Source: a virus. Taken from it: a DNA stretch of 64,000 bases. This document shows positions 42,502-51,420 of the stretch, in pieces. A program made the position numbers and the translations under genes. Numbering within the stretch: the stretch's first letter is position 1; each line of letters begins with the position of its first letter. The notes beneath the pieces are model-generated. The model ran no database searches. It saw only the letters and a list, made by a program, of their open reading frames with translations, and was not told the origin of the DNA. The stretch is taken from the IMG/VR virus record IMGVR_UViG_3300009181_000048, positions 24,979-88,978 of that record. One strand, 5' to 3'.

Positions 42502-42750
42502 TCAAGAAATATTTTCTTTTTTTATCATTTCTTTTTTAAGCAATACCTGACAAGCTTCTATCGCATCTTCTAAATCTTTTGGCTTACACTTTAAGACGCG
42601 GCAGGCTCCACTTTTATTGAGTCTACCTTTTTTTGTATATACCTTGCCATCATTTAAAAGAAAAGCGTCTACTAGATTTCCGTAACCATTATCTATTAGC
42701 TTTTGTATTAGTTCTTGATTTTCTAATTGATCAAACGGGTTGTTTTTCAT
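42502..42750 (-). CDS. Small helical protein, possible HTH
   Basis: An 82-residue protein. The segment GRLNKSGACRVLKCKPKDLEDAI reads like a small helix-turn-helix, and the rest is helical. It might regulate transcription. It has an excellent sigma70-like promoter upstream (42785-42813), so it is likely expressed early, unlike its virion neighbours. Confidence 0.6.
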   Translation of the reverse strand: MKNNPFDQLENQELIQKLIDNGYGNLVDAFLLNDGKVYTKKGRLNKSGACRVLKCKPKDLEDAIEACQVLLKKEMIKKENIS

Positions 42751-42784
42751 TATATTTTATCCTATTTGGAGAGTATGTTATATT

Positions 42785-42813
42785 ATTATAATAAAATAAT
42801 AACTATGAATCAA
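42785..42813 (-). promoter_or_regulatory. sigma70-like promoter
   Basis: On the minus strand TTGATT (42813-42808), a 17-bp spacer and TATAAT (42790-42785), 35 bp before the gene at 42750. Confidence 0.7.
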
Positions 42814-43346
42814 TAGTCAACAACAATATTTTGTTTTTTATAAATTCCTTTTTTACTAGTAATTTGTTTTTCTTGTATTTGCACAAAATCCAAGTATCTT
42901 TTTTTAAGTTCATTATAATTTCTGGCAGTTCTGTACATCTGTCTAAAATGATTTAATATACAAGTTGTCATATAATTAAACGCTTTGCCTTTTTGTGGGT
43001 CAAAACGGTCAATTTTTTCGAAACATATCATTACGCCTTCTTGTATTGCATCATCTTGATCTATTAGGTTAAATTTTGCATATCGAACAATGTTTTCAGA
43101 AAGAGTGTAAAACGCCATTGCCAACTGACGCTGCATTTCGACGTAATTTATACTAACAACCCCATAGGTTGATTCTGTTTGAACCCATAATGGTGGTTTT
43201 TTATATTTGCCTCTTTTTAATGTTCTTTCTTCTGTTTGCTTTATATCATCCATGAACAACTGATATTTAATCTTTTCTTTTTTTGAGTATTGAAAAGTTA
43301 CGATTAGCTTCTCGAAAGATCTGTTATTAAGGTATTCATTTGACAT
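42810..43346 (-). CDS. Late sigma factor, T4 gp55-like
   Basis: ATG 43346 is preferred (178 residues); a further in-frame ATG lies at 43370. The sigma region 2-like core is SENIVRYAKFNLIDQDDAIQ, then GVMICFEKIDRFDP and AFNYMTTCILNHFRQMYRTA. This is the D-D-x-x-Q-E-G and F-x-x-Y pattern of gp55, a small sigma without region 4. It should direct host RNA polymerase to the phage late promoters, which fits the AATATATATAA elements lacking a -35 in this window. It overlaps the end of the glycosyltransferase gene. Confidence 0.85.
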   Translation of the reverse strand: MSNEYLNNRSFEKLIVTFQYSKKEKIKYQLFMDDIKQTEERTLKRGKYKKPPLWVQTESTYGVVSINYVEMQRQLAMAFYTLSENIVRYAKFNLIDQDDAIQEGVMICFEKIDRFDPQKGKAFNYMTTCILNHFRQMYRTARNYNELKKRYLDFVQIQEKQITSKKGIYKKQNIVVDY

Positions 43347-44250
43347 TGAGTTTCTTTCTACAATCATCAAACTTTTCGTTTATATGATTTATTGTGTTGC
43401 TGCTAGAGTTTTCCTTCCAGCATTTTATTCTTTCAAGTGCTTCTTTTTTTGCATCAAAATACCACTTTCTAGCTTTTTTATAATATGTTTTATTATACAA
43501 TTTTGAGCTTGTAAAACTACGAAAATGGTCTATATTTTCGTCTTTTTTCCTTTGAAAGTTTAATTCTTTGCCAATAATGTGCGGCACAATATTGTGTGTT
43601 CTGAGTATGTAGTTTCCCAGTATCTCCGTATCAGGCCACCCAGGACGCGATAACGAAGGAGAATAGTCTTTAATGTTATAATAGTTAGCCAATCTTCTTA
43701 GGCTCCAACCGAACCCAATTCTGTCCATTACAGGCATGTGATACATTGTGGCGGTATGAGATACCATTCCAACCCAATCTTCATGTTTTCTAGGGCTTAT
43801 TTCATAGCCAACCACAGGAGATATCTTTTTACAAAGGTTAACAAGCTCAGCTAAAAAAGTTTTTTTTCGCATAAAGCAATCTGCATGTGTTGCAAAAAGA
43901 TACTCGGTTCTACAGGCACTAAAAGCTAAGTCCATTGCAATTGCTGGGAAGTCTGATGGGTGTATAACTCCATTCAATCTTAATGCATGTACTTCTAAGT
44001 CATCTGATCTTAATTTCTCTATTTTCTTATATTCTTTATTGCAACTACCTGTGTCTACAATAATAATGTATGGTTTTTGTGTTTGTAGCCTTAAAAGCTC
44101 CACATTCAAAAGGATCTGTTCAGATGTGTCTAAACAAGGTATTACTGCTGTTATGGTGTATTCCCAAGGCTTTTTAATACAATTGCCTTTCCACGGTTCG
44201 CTTTGTTGCGACATGTTTCGTAGAGGTGCCAAATCTTTTTTAACTACCAT
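43336..44250 (-). CDS. Glycosyltransferase, GT-A fold (family 2-like)
   Basis: A 304-residue protein. The nucleotide-binding strand is TITAVIPCLDTSEQI, followed by YIIIVDTGSCNKEY, and FATHADCFMRKKTF holds the metal-binding acidic motif (HAD in place of DxD). The later GWPDTEILGNYILRTH is typical of GT-A. It could glycosylate phage DNA, a virion protein or a host glycan. It lies just upstream of the late sigma gene and is co-transcribed. Confidence 0.75.
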   Translation of the reverse strand: MVVKKDLAPLRNMSQQSEPWKGNCIKKPWEYTITAVIPCLDTSEQILLNVELLRLQTQKPYIIIVDTGSCNKEYKKIEKLRSDDLEVHALRLNGVIHPSDFPAIAMDLAFSACRTEYLFATHADCFMRKKTFLAELVNLCKKISPVVGYEISPRKHEDWVGMVSHTATMYHMPVMDRIGFGWSLRRLANYYNIKDYSPSLSRPGWPDTEILGNYILRTHNIVPHIIGKELNFQRKKDENIDHFRSFTSSKLYNKTYYKKARKWYFDAKKEALERIKCWKENSSSNTINHINEKFDDCRKKLNVK

Positions 44251-44387
44251 TTAGCACCGCACTTGTTTATAAAAAATGCCAATATTGACTCTCTATTTTT
44301 GTTTTGCACAAGCTAATATAGTACAAAATTTGCATTTCTCCTTGATAAGAAATACCGTATTTTTTGATGTTCTTACTATGTTAAATA

Positions 44388-44558
44388 GTGAAAAATATAT
44401 TAGTTCAATTAATTGAAAAGCCTAATGCTCCAAAATTTTATAGAGATTTATACAAATATTATAATGAAAAAAAAATGGAAAATGAAGCTATGGCAATACT
44501 AAACTTAATCAAAATTAAATTTGATCAAGACCTTGAAAAAAATGACAATAACGATTAA
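44388..44558 (+). CDS. Small helical ORF upstream of glycosyltransferase
   Basis: GTG at 44388 reads MKNILVQLIEKPNAPKFYRD and continues KYYNEKKMENEAMAIL, a single helical hairpin of TPR type, ending DQDLEKNDNND. Its 56 codons overlap the ATG of the next gene by 17 bp. No Shine-Dalgarno is clear. Composition supports coding, and it may help expression of the glycosyltransferase. Confidence 0.45.
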   Translation: MKNILVQLIEKPNAPKFYRDLYKYYNEKKMENEAMAILNLIKIKFDQDLEKNDNND

Positions 44559-45516
44559 CCTAGTAACCAAAAACAACGACCAGACAATTAAAAGTACTTT
44601 AGAATCTATTAAAGAATTAAAAGCAAAAATTTTAATTGGAGACTTAGGTTCAAAAGACAATACAATAAAAATATGTCGTCAATATGAGAACGCAGAAATA
44701 ATTCCAATCTCGCTGAACAACAGCATGAGTATTGCAAAAAATCTACTTATTAAAAAATGTAAGACAGAATGGATGTTTTTTATTGATCCATGGGAAGTAA
44801 TAATATCTGGATTAGAAGATATAAATTCATTGTCTAATTCCAAAGATAAAAATGCATATAATGTAAATTTTTTACAAAATGATCTTATAACAAAAGAGAC
44901 TAGATTGTGGCACAAAGATAAAAATTTGCAATTTAAGAATCCTGTTTTTGAAACAGTGCCTAACGTAGGCTTAGAAACAGAAATATATCTAGTTTCAAAT
45001 AACAATATCAAAAATCCACTAAAAATAGAATTACTAGATCAGTGGAGATCAAATAAGCCTTTATCTAATGAGCCACTATACTACTTATCTTGTGTGCATT
45101 TATCTAATAAAGAATGGGACAAGTTTTTAAATTTAGCTGATCTATACTTGTACAAGGAAGTGTCTGTTACAATGTCATTCATAATGACTCAGTACTATTG
45201 TGCTATGGTCAAATGCTACGTTAAGGAGCAACAAGACTACAATAAAGCAATAGGATATATATTAAACTGTATTGAGCACAAGCCTTTAATGGCAGAGTTT
45301 TGGTGTTTGCTTGGTGATATTTTTTATGCCGTTAGCGAATATGAAAAGTCTATATGTTTTTATGAAAATGCAATTATTCTAGGAAGTAAAAGGCTAAAGA
45401 GTGACGCATGGCCAATGGAAATATCAAAATATAAAGAATATCCAAATAAAATGATAAAAATTTGCAACAATTTAAAAAGTACTGTATGTAACTATATTAA
45501 CGATACAAAAGAATAA
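44542..45516 (+). CDS. Glycosyltransferase family 2 with TPR-like C-terminus
   Basis: From ATG 44542, 324 residues. The GT-A start is MTITINLVTKNNDQTIKSTL, then LIGDLGSKDNT and WMFFIDPWEV (acidic motif with one Asp). The C-terminal 120 residues contain helical repeats (WCLLGDIFYAVSEYEKSICF, then YENAIILG) of TPR type. Such fusions usually transfer sugars to peptides or proteins. The target is unknown. Confidence 0.75.
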   Translation: MTITINLVTKNNDQTIKSTLESIKELKAKILIGDLGSKDNTIKICRQYENAEIIPISLNNSMSIAKNLLIKKCKTEWMFFIDPWEVIISGLEDINSLSNSKDKNAYNVNFLQNDLITKETRLWHKDKNLQFKNPVFETVPNVGLETEIYLVSNNNIKNPLKIELLDQWRSNKPLSNEPLYYLSCVHLSNKEWDKFLNLADLYLYKEVSVTMSFIMTQYYCAMVKCYVKEQQDYNKAIGYILNCIEHKPLMAEFWCLLGDIFYAVSEYEKSICFYENAIILGSKRLKSDAWPMEISKYKEYPNKMIKICNNLKSTVCNYINDTKE

Positions 45517-45533
45517 TTTGAAAAAAGGAAAAT

Positions 45534-45860
45534 ATGGTAAACTTAATTTTGTTCATAGTAAGTACAATTGGAATGACTCATATAATTGTTGATGGATCAA
45601 TTCTGGAAAGATTTAGAATCTTTTTTAAAGAATGTTCTAAGAAGCTTTATGTTCCAACTTTAGGCAGCATAGTTGACTGCTACCTTTGCTCTGGCACTTG
45701 GTGCGGCTTTTTAATGGGTTATATTTGGATTTCTAAAGATCCATTAGAAGTTTTTGCCTGTGGTTGTGCAGGTGGATTTTTAGCTAATTTTGCTGCAACC
45801 GTTTCTAACTGGATCGAATCCGCTACCATAATGAATTTCCCAAATGAAAACGACCAATAA
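45534..45860 (+). CDS. Small membrane protein, DUF1360-like
   Basis: A 108-residue protein with three probable membrane segments (LILFIVSTIGMTHIIV; CGFLMGYIWI; VFACGCAGGFLANFAATV). The motif DCYLCSGTWCGF matches the C-x-x-C-x-G-x-W signature of DUF1360 membrane proteins. GGAAAAT precedes the ATG. It overlaps the next gene by 17 bp. A holin-like or envelope role is possible, but the function of the family is unknown. Confidence 0.65.
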   Translation: MVNLILFIVSTIGMTHIIVDGSILERFRIFFKECSKKLYVPTLGSIVDCYLCSGTWCGFLMGYIWISKDPLEVFACGCAGGFLANFAATVSNWIESATIMNFPNENDQ

Positions 45861-46092
45861 ATATACAGTTTTTTGTCACAATTGTAATTTTAAGCAAATA
45901 ATAATTCCATCAGAATTAAAAAATTTTGTTTGCATAAAATCCTCTATGATACAAAAAACTATACCTCAAATAGATCTATTGACTAAAAAGCTTATATCAA
46001 AAGAAACTAGTCAGCCAATAAAGGTCAAATGCCCAAAGTGTGGTTTTGCCATTAGACCAAAAATTATACCGAAAGAAAAACAAAATGACTAA
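45844..46092 (+). CDS. Zinc-ribbon protein
   Basis: An 82-residue protein with two CxxC pairs (FCHNCNFKQ near residue 10 and KCPKCGFAI near 63), separated by 45 residues, forming one zinc ribbon. It is embedded between overlapping neighbours, so all three are co-translated. Function unknown. Confidence 0.65.
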   Translation: MKTTNKYTVFCHNCNFKQIIIPSELKNFVCIKSSMIQKTIPQIDLLTKKLISKETSQPIKVKCPKCGFAIRPKIIPKEKQND

Positions 46093-46477
46093 TTCAATTA
46101 GCCGACCAGTTTCTTTAATGGATGTTAAACAAGCTTTAAGAGACACAAGATTCAGAGAAAAACTACCAGATTCTTTTAAAGAAGAAATTCATAAATATCA
46201 ACAAAATCCAGGATGTGCTTGTAACGTTCCTTTATACAAAAGAATAATGACAGAAGCGAAAGACGTTTTACAAAATTACTATCCGAATAAGTCTGTGGTT
46301 AGTTTAGAAGAAGATGCAAAAAAGTTAGCAGACAATAACTTTTCTGTGATTAATTGCCATATTAAAGATTTAGAAGAAAATCTTAAAAAGCTATCTATAG
46401 GAAGAAAACAAATAGCAATTTGTAGATATGAAGATCAGGTAACTGCTATTATAAATGAACTTGATTTCTTATACTAA
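46085..46477 (+). CDS. Conserved-looking hypothetical protein
   Basis: From ATG 46085, 130 residues, overlapping the previous gene by 8 bp. The start ISRPVSLMDVKQALRD and GCACNVPLYKRIM are the distinctive parts; the rest is helical, ending NELDFLY. It resembles small head-proximal proteins of large myoviruses but no family is named with confidence. It is convergent with the tail-tube genes. Confidence 0.6.
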   Translation: MTNSISRPVSLMDVKQALRDTRFREKLPDSFKEEIHKYQQNPGCACNVPLYKRIMTEAKDVLQNYYPNKSVVSLEEDAKKLADNNFSVINCHIKDLEENLKKLSIGRKQIAICRYEDQVTAIINELDFLY

Positions 46478-46482
46478 AAAAA

Positions 46483-47037
46483 TCATGCCTTTTTGAGATA
46501 TGCCCTATCATATCTTAAAATTAGGTCGCACATAACTATGTCGCTACTCGCCATATCTAAATCTCCAAAGTCAATAGAGTTAGGCCACACATGATCGAAA
46601 CCCCATTTTTCTATAACATTTCCACATCCATCATAAAGCTCTAATTCTGCATCATGCTTTTTGAAGTTTTCTCCTGATGTAGTAGGAACAACGTCTGCAA
46701 GGCAAGACGGAACATATGTGCCTTTTTCTGGATCATATAGTTTTTTTAACCATTCGAATATAGGATGTTCATTTTTTTTAAGGTCATATAATGTTAAGGC
46801 AACAGGTTTCCAATCGGGTTTTCCTGGATAATAAATAGTTTCTGTAAGATGCTGTGCTTCTATCTCTTTGAACGTAATAGTAGGTCTAGCTGATTTGTGT
46901 GGAGCTAAAGCATTAATCCCCTCAGCACTGATATCTTTTATTGTAAAAAGCCAACGAAATTTTCTTTTAAAACAGGTTGACTCATCATCTAGCCCAAGAC
47001 CTTTAACTGCTCCGGGACCCATATCTTCTAATTTCAT
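46483..47037 (-). CDS. Tail tube protein paralogue (T4 gp19-like)
   Basis: A 184-residue protein. RKFRWLFTIKDISAEGI, then ARPTITFKEIEAQHLTETIY, YPGKPDWKPVALTLYD and a GCGNVIEKWGFDHVWPNSID block match the T4 gp19 tube fold and the protein at 47127. It ends IVMCDLILRYDRAYL. It lies downstream of a terminator-like hairpin, so it is probably made in smaller amounts. It may be a tube-capping or initiator variant. Confidence 0.85.
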   Translation of the reverse strand: MKLEDMGPGAVKGLGLDDESTCFKRKFRWLFTIKDISAEGINALAPHKSARPTITFKEIEAQHLTETIYYPGKPDWKPVALTLYDLKKNEHPIFEWLKKLYDPEKGTYVPSCLADVVPTTSGENFKKHDAELELYDGCGNVIEKWGFDHVWPNSIDFGDLDMASSDIVMCDLILRYDRAYLKKA

Positions 47038-47068
47038 ATTAATTTTTCTATTAGAGTATAAAACAAGA

Positions 47069-47105
47069 AACCTTGTACCTATTAGATAGTAATAAGTACA
47101 AGGTT
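47069..47105 (-). terminator. Terminator or attenuator between tube genes
   Basis: AACCTTGTAC at 47069-47078 pairs perfectly with GTACAAGGTT at 47096-47105 across a 17-nt loop. On the minus strand the stem is followed by TCTTGTTTT. It would reduce read-through from tube gene 47127 into 46483. Confidence 0.7.
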
Positions 47106-47126
47106 CCTATTAAGTAATTATAAAAT

Positions 47127-47747
47127 TTAGTTGCAGCCAGCACAGCATGGTTCTACTGTTCCGTTGCATCGTGGGGTGTATGTGACTTCACTGTAACGAA
47201 GAGTTAGTTCCAACGTTACTTCTTCCGAAGAAGAATAGTCTAATTCACCAAAATTCACTGCCTGTGGCCATACGTGGTTTAGCTCCCAGCTTTCAAGAGA
47301 TGTACCACAGCCGTCATAAAGATCAATATAAGCAGTAGCTGCATATCCCTGTCCGCCGCCGCCTCTTTGACCTTTCTTAGAAGCTTGTGAATACGGAACC
47401 TGCTTGCCTGTGAAGTTAAAAGTCGTGGCAAGCCAACTGTAAAGAGCTGTCATGCCCTGTACGGTATCAGGACCAGCAATATCATAGAACGTGACCGTAA
47501 TCGTTTCCCAGCTTGCTTTTCCTGGAATCCACATCTTGCTATTTAGAAAATTTATTTCAGTTTCTTCAATAGTTAGATTTGGTCTTGAGGCAAGCTTAAC
47601 ATAGAAAGGTGCAATGCGTCCGCCTGAGCAATTCGTCTTTAGCTCAAACGTCCACCTATATTTCCTCTTGAACACTACATTGTCTCCACCAAGTTGATCC
47701 ATACCCATGTCGGTCAATTTGGCACCCGGTGCAAAAGCATTAGGCAT
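47127..47747 (-). CDS. Major tail tube protein (T4 gp19-like)
   Basis: A 206-residue protein beginning MPNAFAPGAKLTDMG. KRKYRWTFELKTNC, PNLTIEETEINFLNSKMW, IPGKASWETITVTFYD and GCGTSLESWELNHVWPQAVN match gp19. Codon use is GC-rich like the MCP and sheath, suggesting the major tube subunit. The tail CNGTVEPCCAGCN has extra cysteines. It lies immediately downstream of the sheath, as in T4. Confidence 0.9.
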   Translation of the reverse strand: MPNAFAPGAKLTDMGMDQLGGDNVVFKRKYRWTFELKTNCSGGRIAPFYVKLASRPNLTIEETEINFLNSKMWIPGKASWETITVTFYDIAGPDTVQGMTALYSWLATTFNFTGKQVPYSQASKKGQRGGGGQGYAATAYIDLYDGCGTSLESWELNHVWPQAVNFGELDYSSSEEVTLELTLRYSEVTYTPRCNGTVEPCCAGCN

Positions 47748-47791
47748 AATTTAATTCTCCTTTTTTAACTATCTTTTTATTTTTTATAATC

Positions 47792-50191
47792 TTAGAATAT
47801 CGCATCGGCGTTTTCTGTAAAGCTTCCTGTTCTGTGTATTGAGAACTCAATAAACATGAATTCGACTGCACGTGTTGGCTGCACGCCAATTTGTGCTCTA
47901 AATTCATTCCTGTCTATAACGTCTGGAGTATTTAGCTCCGCATCAGCCTTGACAAAGTAGTCTGTTAGTCCTCGTCCTCTTTTTACTTCTTCTAGTATGC
48001 CAACGCATATGGACACGAATGATTTTCGGAATATGTCGTCGTTTGGATCGAACAACAGTCCTCTGACAGCCACTCTAATTCTTTTTTCTAAGTAGAACAT
48101 AAGCCGTCTAACGTTCACTCGGTCTAAAGCCGTAGGTCTACGCTGAAGTGTCTTTTGACCCCAAACTAAGAAGCCTTGTACGTCAACAAACTGCACAATA
48201 GGATTGATACAATTTCTGAATCCATACATCAAGTCTCTCTCGGCTAACGTGGGGCGATCATAAACATCCGTGATGCCAGGAACAATTCCACGATTTAAAC
48301 CTGCTGGAGCAAACCAAGGCTTGCTAAGATAGTCACTTCTTGCAATTACAGCCAAGATTGAGCCGGATGGTGGAACCCAAACGTCTACGCGATTAAAGTT
48401 GTCTCTAATTTTCACCCAAGGCCAGTACATTGCACCAAAGTCTGAATCGAATCTGGTCAAGTTAAGTGGATGGGAACCATTTTGCCACGCTACTATTTCT
48501 TTAACAGTTAATCCGAATGGAGGATCAACGATAGCCAAGCAATCCATTCGAACGTTTTGGCAGAAGTCTAGCATAGCGGTTACGACTGATGTACTAGCAT
48601 GGCCAGGAACAGCGATCAAATCGATATCAATTTGTTCTGGCTCACTAAGTACATAGAGTCCGGTGCTTCCTACGGCAGATCCGATGAGCAGCTCATCTTG
48701 TAAATCTGGATCCGATGGAATACCGTCCGAACCACCAACAAGGTCATAAGTTCCAACAAGTGGCTGAGCTAAAACGTCTGTATTGTCTACAACTCGAATA
48801 TAGTCAGACACTAAAGAAAGGTATGTTTCAACATAATATGAACTTTGATCATTCTTTGTTAGCATTCCCCATGCTTCAACTTGAACACCATTGTTATAAA
48901 CTTCTAATATAAAGTGATTCTCACGAGCATCGTTTTTAACAACAACTTGCGTTTGATTTCCATCGATACCAGCAGACTCAGCAGAAAGACTAAATGTAAT
49001 TTCATCTGTTGTGTTTTCTGCTCCTGTTACAACACCAAAAGCTGCTGTACCTGCAACGTCATCGGATGCCCCCTCTGGGCTAAGTCCGTGACCAGTAAGT
49101 GTAGATAAACCAAAGAATTGTTCTCCAGTGCTTGATTTTCTAACTCTAATTCTAGCGTCCGCTCCAATGCTTAACGTTGAGAACACCAAAGAGTTTGCAT
49201 CTTCTGAAGCTACCCAGCCACCAGGAAGTTCGCCGCCTTCTTCATATCTCAGTGCATTTATAGCAATCACAATATCAGCAATAGCTGTAATCGGAGTGCC
49301 AGATAACTCTAACGCTGTGTTTAAATCTATTAGTTGTATAACACCATCAATTGTTACATTATCTGTTCCATCTAATATTAAACTTAAATTCCAAGTTCCA
49401 GATGATGGTATTGTGTACACACCAGCCGATCCACCAGCAGGATATTTCGTAAGTGTTCCTGCTGCCTGACCTGCTGTCATGCCAGTACCCAATCCAATAA
49501 TTTGATATATATCATTTTGAACAGATACTATTTCAAGCGAAGAAGCTGGACCATAAGCCCATATTGCTCTGACGCCTATTTCACTCTCATCATCCGTCTC
49601 ATCGAGAAGATAAAACTCTATGCCATCATTTTCTGCATCTAGTTGTAAATTCAATTCGTCTATAACTTCTTGTGATGTTTTGTCTGTTACACTCGATTCA
49701 ACCATAAGAGTTTTTGGATTTAGTATGCCATTGAGCTTGTATCGAAAGAAGTATGCTTCTACCTCTATTGAGGCATCTACATAAGGATTTGGGTCAAAAG
49801 TATGTGAAGTACCAGTTATGGCGGATTCCAGTTTTGCTACGGTTCCGGCTGCTGGAACATCAACAGCAGCTATTTCTGCCTGCTCATCACTAACAGGATC
49901 TTCGTCGCCAACTCTCACAACAAAAAGTTCGTTTGCAACTAAAAGATACTGCTGTGCAGCATATATGAGGTACGGATCACCCACATCTGGGTGTGGATTA
50001 CCGAATACAGTTGTAAGTTGTCTGGATGTATTGATTAGTATCGGAAGATTGAAAGGACCTTTAGATGCAAATCCAATCAAGCCAGCACGATGAAAACTTT
50101 GTTCGGCTGGTACAAAACTTAAATCTTTTTCTGCTATTCTTATGCTTGGGCTTATTGTATTGGAAGGTGGAAAACCTCTTAAAATCGCCAT
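47792..50191 (-). CDS. Tail sheath protein (T4 gp18-like)
   Basis: A 799-residue contractile sheath subunit. The N-terminus (ISPSIRIAEKDLSFVP, then GLIGFASKGPFNLPILIN) and C-terminal core (NPIVQFVDVQGFLVWGQKTL, NVRRLMFYLEKRIR and VEFMFIEFSIHRTG) match the gp18 family. The central 150-480 insertion is a variable surface domain rich in Ala, Gly and Asp, longer than in T4 (659 residues). It contracts to drive the tube into the host. It has GGGAG before the start and lies between a small gene and the tube gene. Confidence 0.95.
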   Translation of the reverse strand: MAILRGFPPSNTISPSIRIAEKDLSFVPAEQSFHRAGLIGFASKGPFNLPILINTSRQLTTVFGNPHPDVGDPYLIYAAQQYLLVANELFVVRVGDEDPVSDEQAEIAAVDVPAAGTVAKLESAITGTSHTFDPNPYVDASIEVEAYFFRYKLNGILNPKTLMVESSVTDKTSQEVIDELNLQLDAENDGIEFYLLDETDDESEIGVRAIWAYGPASSLEIVSVQNDIYQIIGLGTGMTAGQAAGTLTKYPAGGSAGVYTIPSSGTWNLSLILDGTDNVTIDGVIQLIDLNTALELSGTPITAIADIVIAINALRYEEGGELPGGWVASEDANSLVFSTLSIGADARIRVRKSSTGEQFFGLSTLTGHGLSPEGASDDVAGTAAFGVVTGAENTTDEITFSLSAESAGIDGNQTQVVVKNDARENHFILEVYNNGVQVEAWGMLTKNDQSSYYVETYLSLVSDYIRVVDNTDVLAQPLVGTYDLVGGSDGIPSDPDLQDELLIGSAVGSTGLYVLSEPEQIDIDLIAVPGHASTSVVTAMLDFCQNVRMDCLAIVDPPFGLTVKEIVAWQNGSHPLNLTRFDSDFGAMYWPWVKIRDNFNRVDVWVPPSGSILAVIARSDYLSKPWFAPAGLNRGIVPGITDVYDRPTLAERDLMYGFRNCINPIVQFVDVQGFLVWGQKTLQRRPTALDRVNVRRLMFYLEKRIRVAVRGLLFDPNDDIFRKSFVSICVGILEEVKRGRGLTDYFVKADAELNTPDVIDRNEFRAQIGVQPTRAVEFMFIEFSIHRTGSFTENADAIF

Positions 50192-50194
50192 AGT

Positions 50195-50413
50195 CTATTC
50201 TCCCTTGTTTACGTTTGTTGTGTTTCTTATGGAAATCAATCCATTTTTCTCTGCTCTATCTATGTATTCTGTTGTTCTTTCTTCATCCAGAAGAAAAATA
50301 TTTTTTCCGGATCCAATTCCTGGTATGTTTAGCGTCGTAAAAGAGTGTGGTGCTCTTCTAGATTTTACAACTAATTGTACTGGGAATTTATTTCTATTTC
50401 TTATTTCTAACAA
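50195..50413 (-). CDS. Small tail-associated protein
   Basis: A 72-residue protein between the tail completion and sheath genes, overlapping the former by 7 bp. IRNRNKFPVQLVVKSRR is a beta hairpin, and IPGIGSGKNIFLL follows. Position and composition suggest a sheath- or neck-associated protein. No T4 counterpart is recognised. Confidence 0.65.
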   Translation of the reverse strand: MLEIRNRNKFPVQLVVKSRRAPHSFTTLNIPGIGSGKNIFLLDEERTTEYIDRAEKNGLISIRNTTNVNKGE

Positions 50414-51390
50414 TCTAACTCCTCCACGGCTTCTTCTATTTGGGTAAGTACTTCGTTTATCTGACTTTCTTGTGTAACATTTATAACATCAACTCTTGCC
50501 TTAAGTACTGCTTTCTTTCTTGTTATTGGTTGTGATATATAGGACTTTGCCAACACATTAAATTCATATTTAATTACTTTAATTGCACTATCTCCGGGCT
50601 CTTGGTCTATGTTGTTGGCAATGCTTTCTATTGTTACAATTATTTCCCAAGGTATTCCAGTTACTTTTATATATGCAGCTAAACTAAATTTTGTTAAAAT
50701 TTGTTCAATAATTTGATTCATATCTTCTTTGTACATTGTCCAAGCTGTAATTGTATATCCTATATTGATAGGTATTCCCTTAGAAATGCCGAAAATCGTA
50801 TCTCTTTGGTACTTTTCTTTTATAGCATATCCAGGCTTTCCATCGTCTGGGCGGCTAAAATAATTGAGAGCTTGATGATACGTATATCGATCCACATCAT
50901 AGTCGATGCTGGTTTGTGTGATTGCCATCATAGGTAATTTTATTCGATCAACTACGAGAGTTTCATCTTTTCTAACATTATCTTGTATAATAGCTGCGAC
51001 GGCTTTTTCAGGTGTTCCTAGAATAACTGGTATAGGCCATGCTTTTCCATCTTCGTCAATTACAACAACATCTCGAAACATATCAAGAATGGCTTCATCT
51101 GTTCCTCTTATTGATTTTGAGTATCTGTAGATTACTGTTCTGTCTGGATTTTCTAAGTCATTTACAATGTGCCCGCGCGTAATAGGATCACAGTCCACTT
51201 TAGAACCAAACCCTGTTTTTTTCATCGTTTGATCTTTTAGCCAGTTTAAAGTAGAGTCATTTGGTTCACGAAGGCTATCGGACTTATCTGTAGAGCAATA
51301 TGCTGCGGAGTCTAGATTCACATTTCCTTGTGGTCCTTTTTCGTTACACTCCACATAGTTTTTTTGATTATGATTTGGGTTGCTTGTCAT
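50407..51390 (-). CDS. Tail completion / sheath stabiliser (T4 gp15-like)
   Basis: A 327-residue protein. The segment ITAWTMYKEDMNQIIEQIL near residues 220-238 aligns with SIFTRYEDDMFQIVEQIL of T4 gp15, and FSLAAYIKV follows in the same order. RTVIYRYSKSIRGTDEAILD and VILGTPEKAVAAI belong to the N-terminal domain. gp15 caps the tail end of the sheath and tube and joins it to the head. It directly precedes the sheath gene cluster. Confidence 0.75.
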   Translation of the reverse strand: MTSNPNHNQKNYVECNEKGPQGNVNLDSAAYCSTDKSDSLREPNDSTLNWLKDQTMKKTGFGSKVDCDPITRGHIVNDLENPDRTVIYRYSKSIRGTDEAILDMFRDVVVIDEDGKAWPIPVILGTPEKAVAAIIQDNVRKDETLVVDRIKLPMMAITQTSIDYDVDRYTYHQALNYFSRPDDGKPGYAIKEKYQRDTIFGISKGIPINIGYTITAWTMYKEDMNQIIEQILTKFSLAAYIKVTGIPWEIIVTIESIANNIDQEPGDSAIKVIKYEFNVLAKSYISQPITRKKAVLKARVDVINVTQESQINEVLTQIEEAVEELDC

Positions 51391-51420
51391 TTTTTTCTCT
51401 CTACATATGTAGTAATATTT

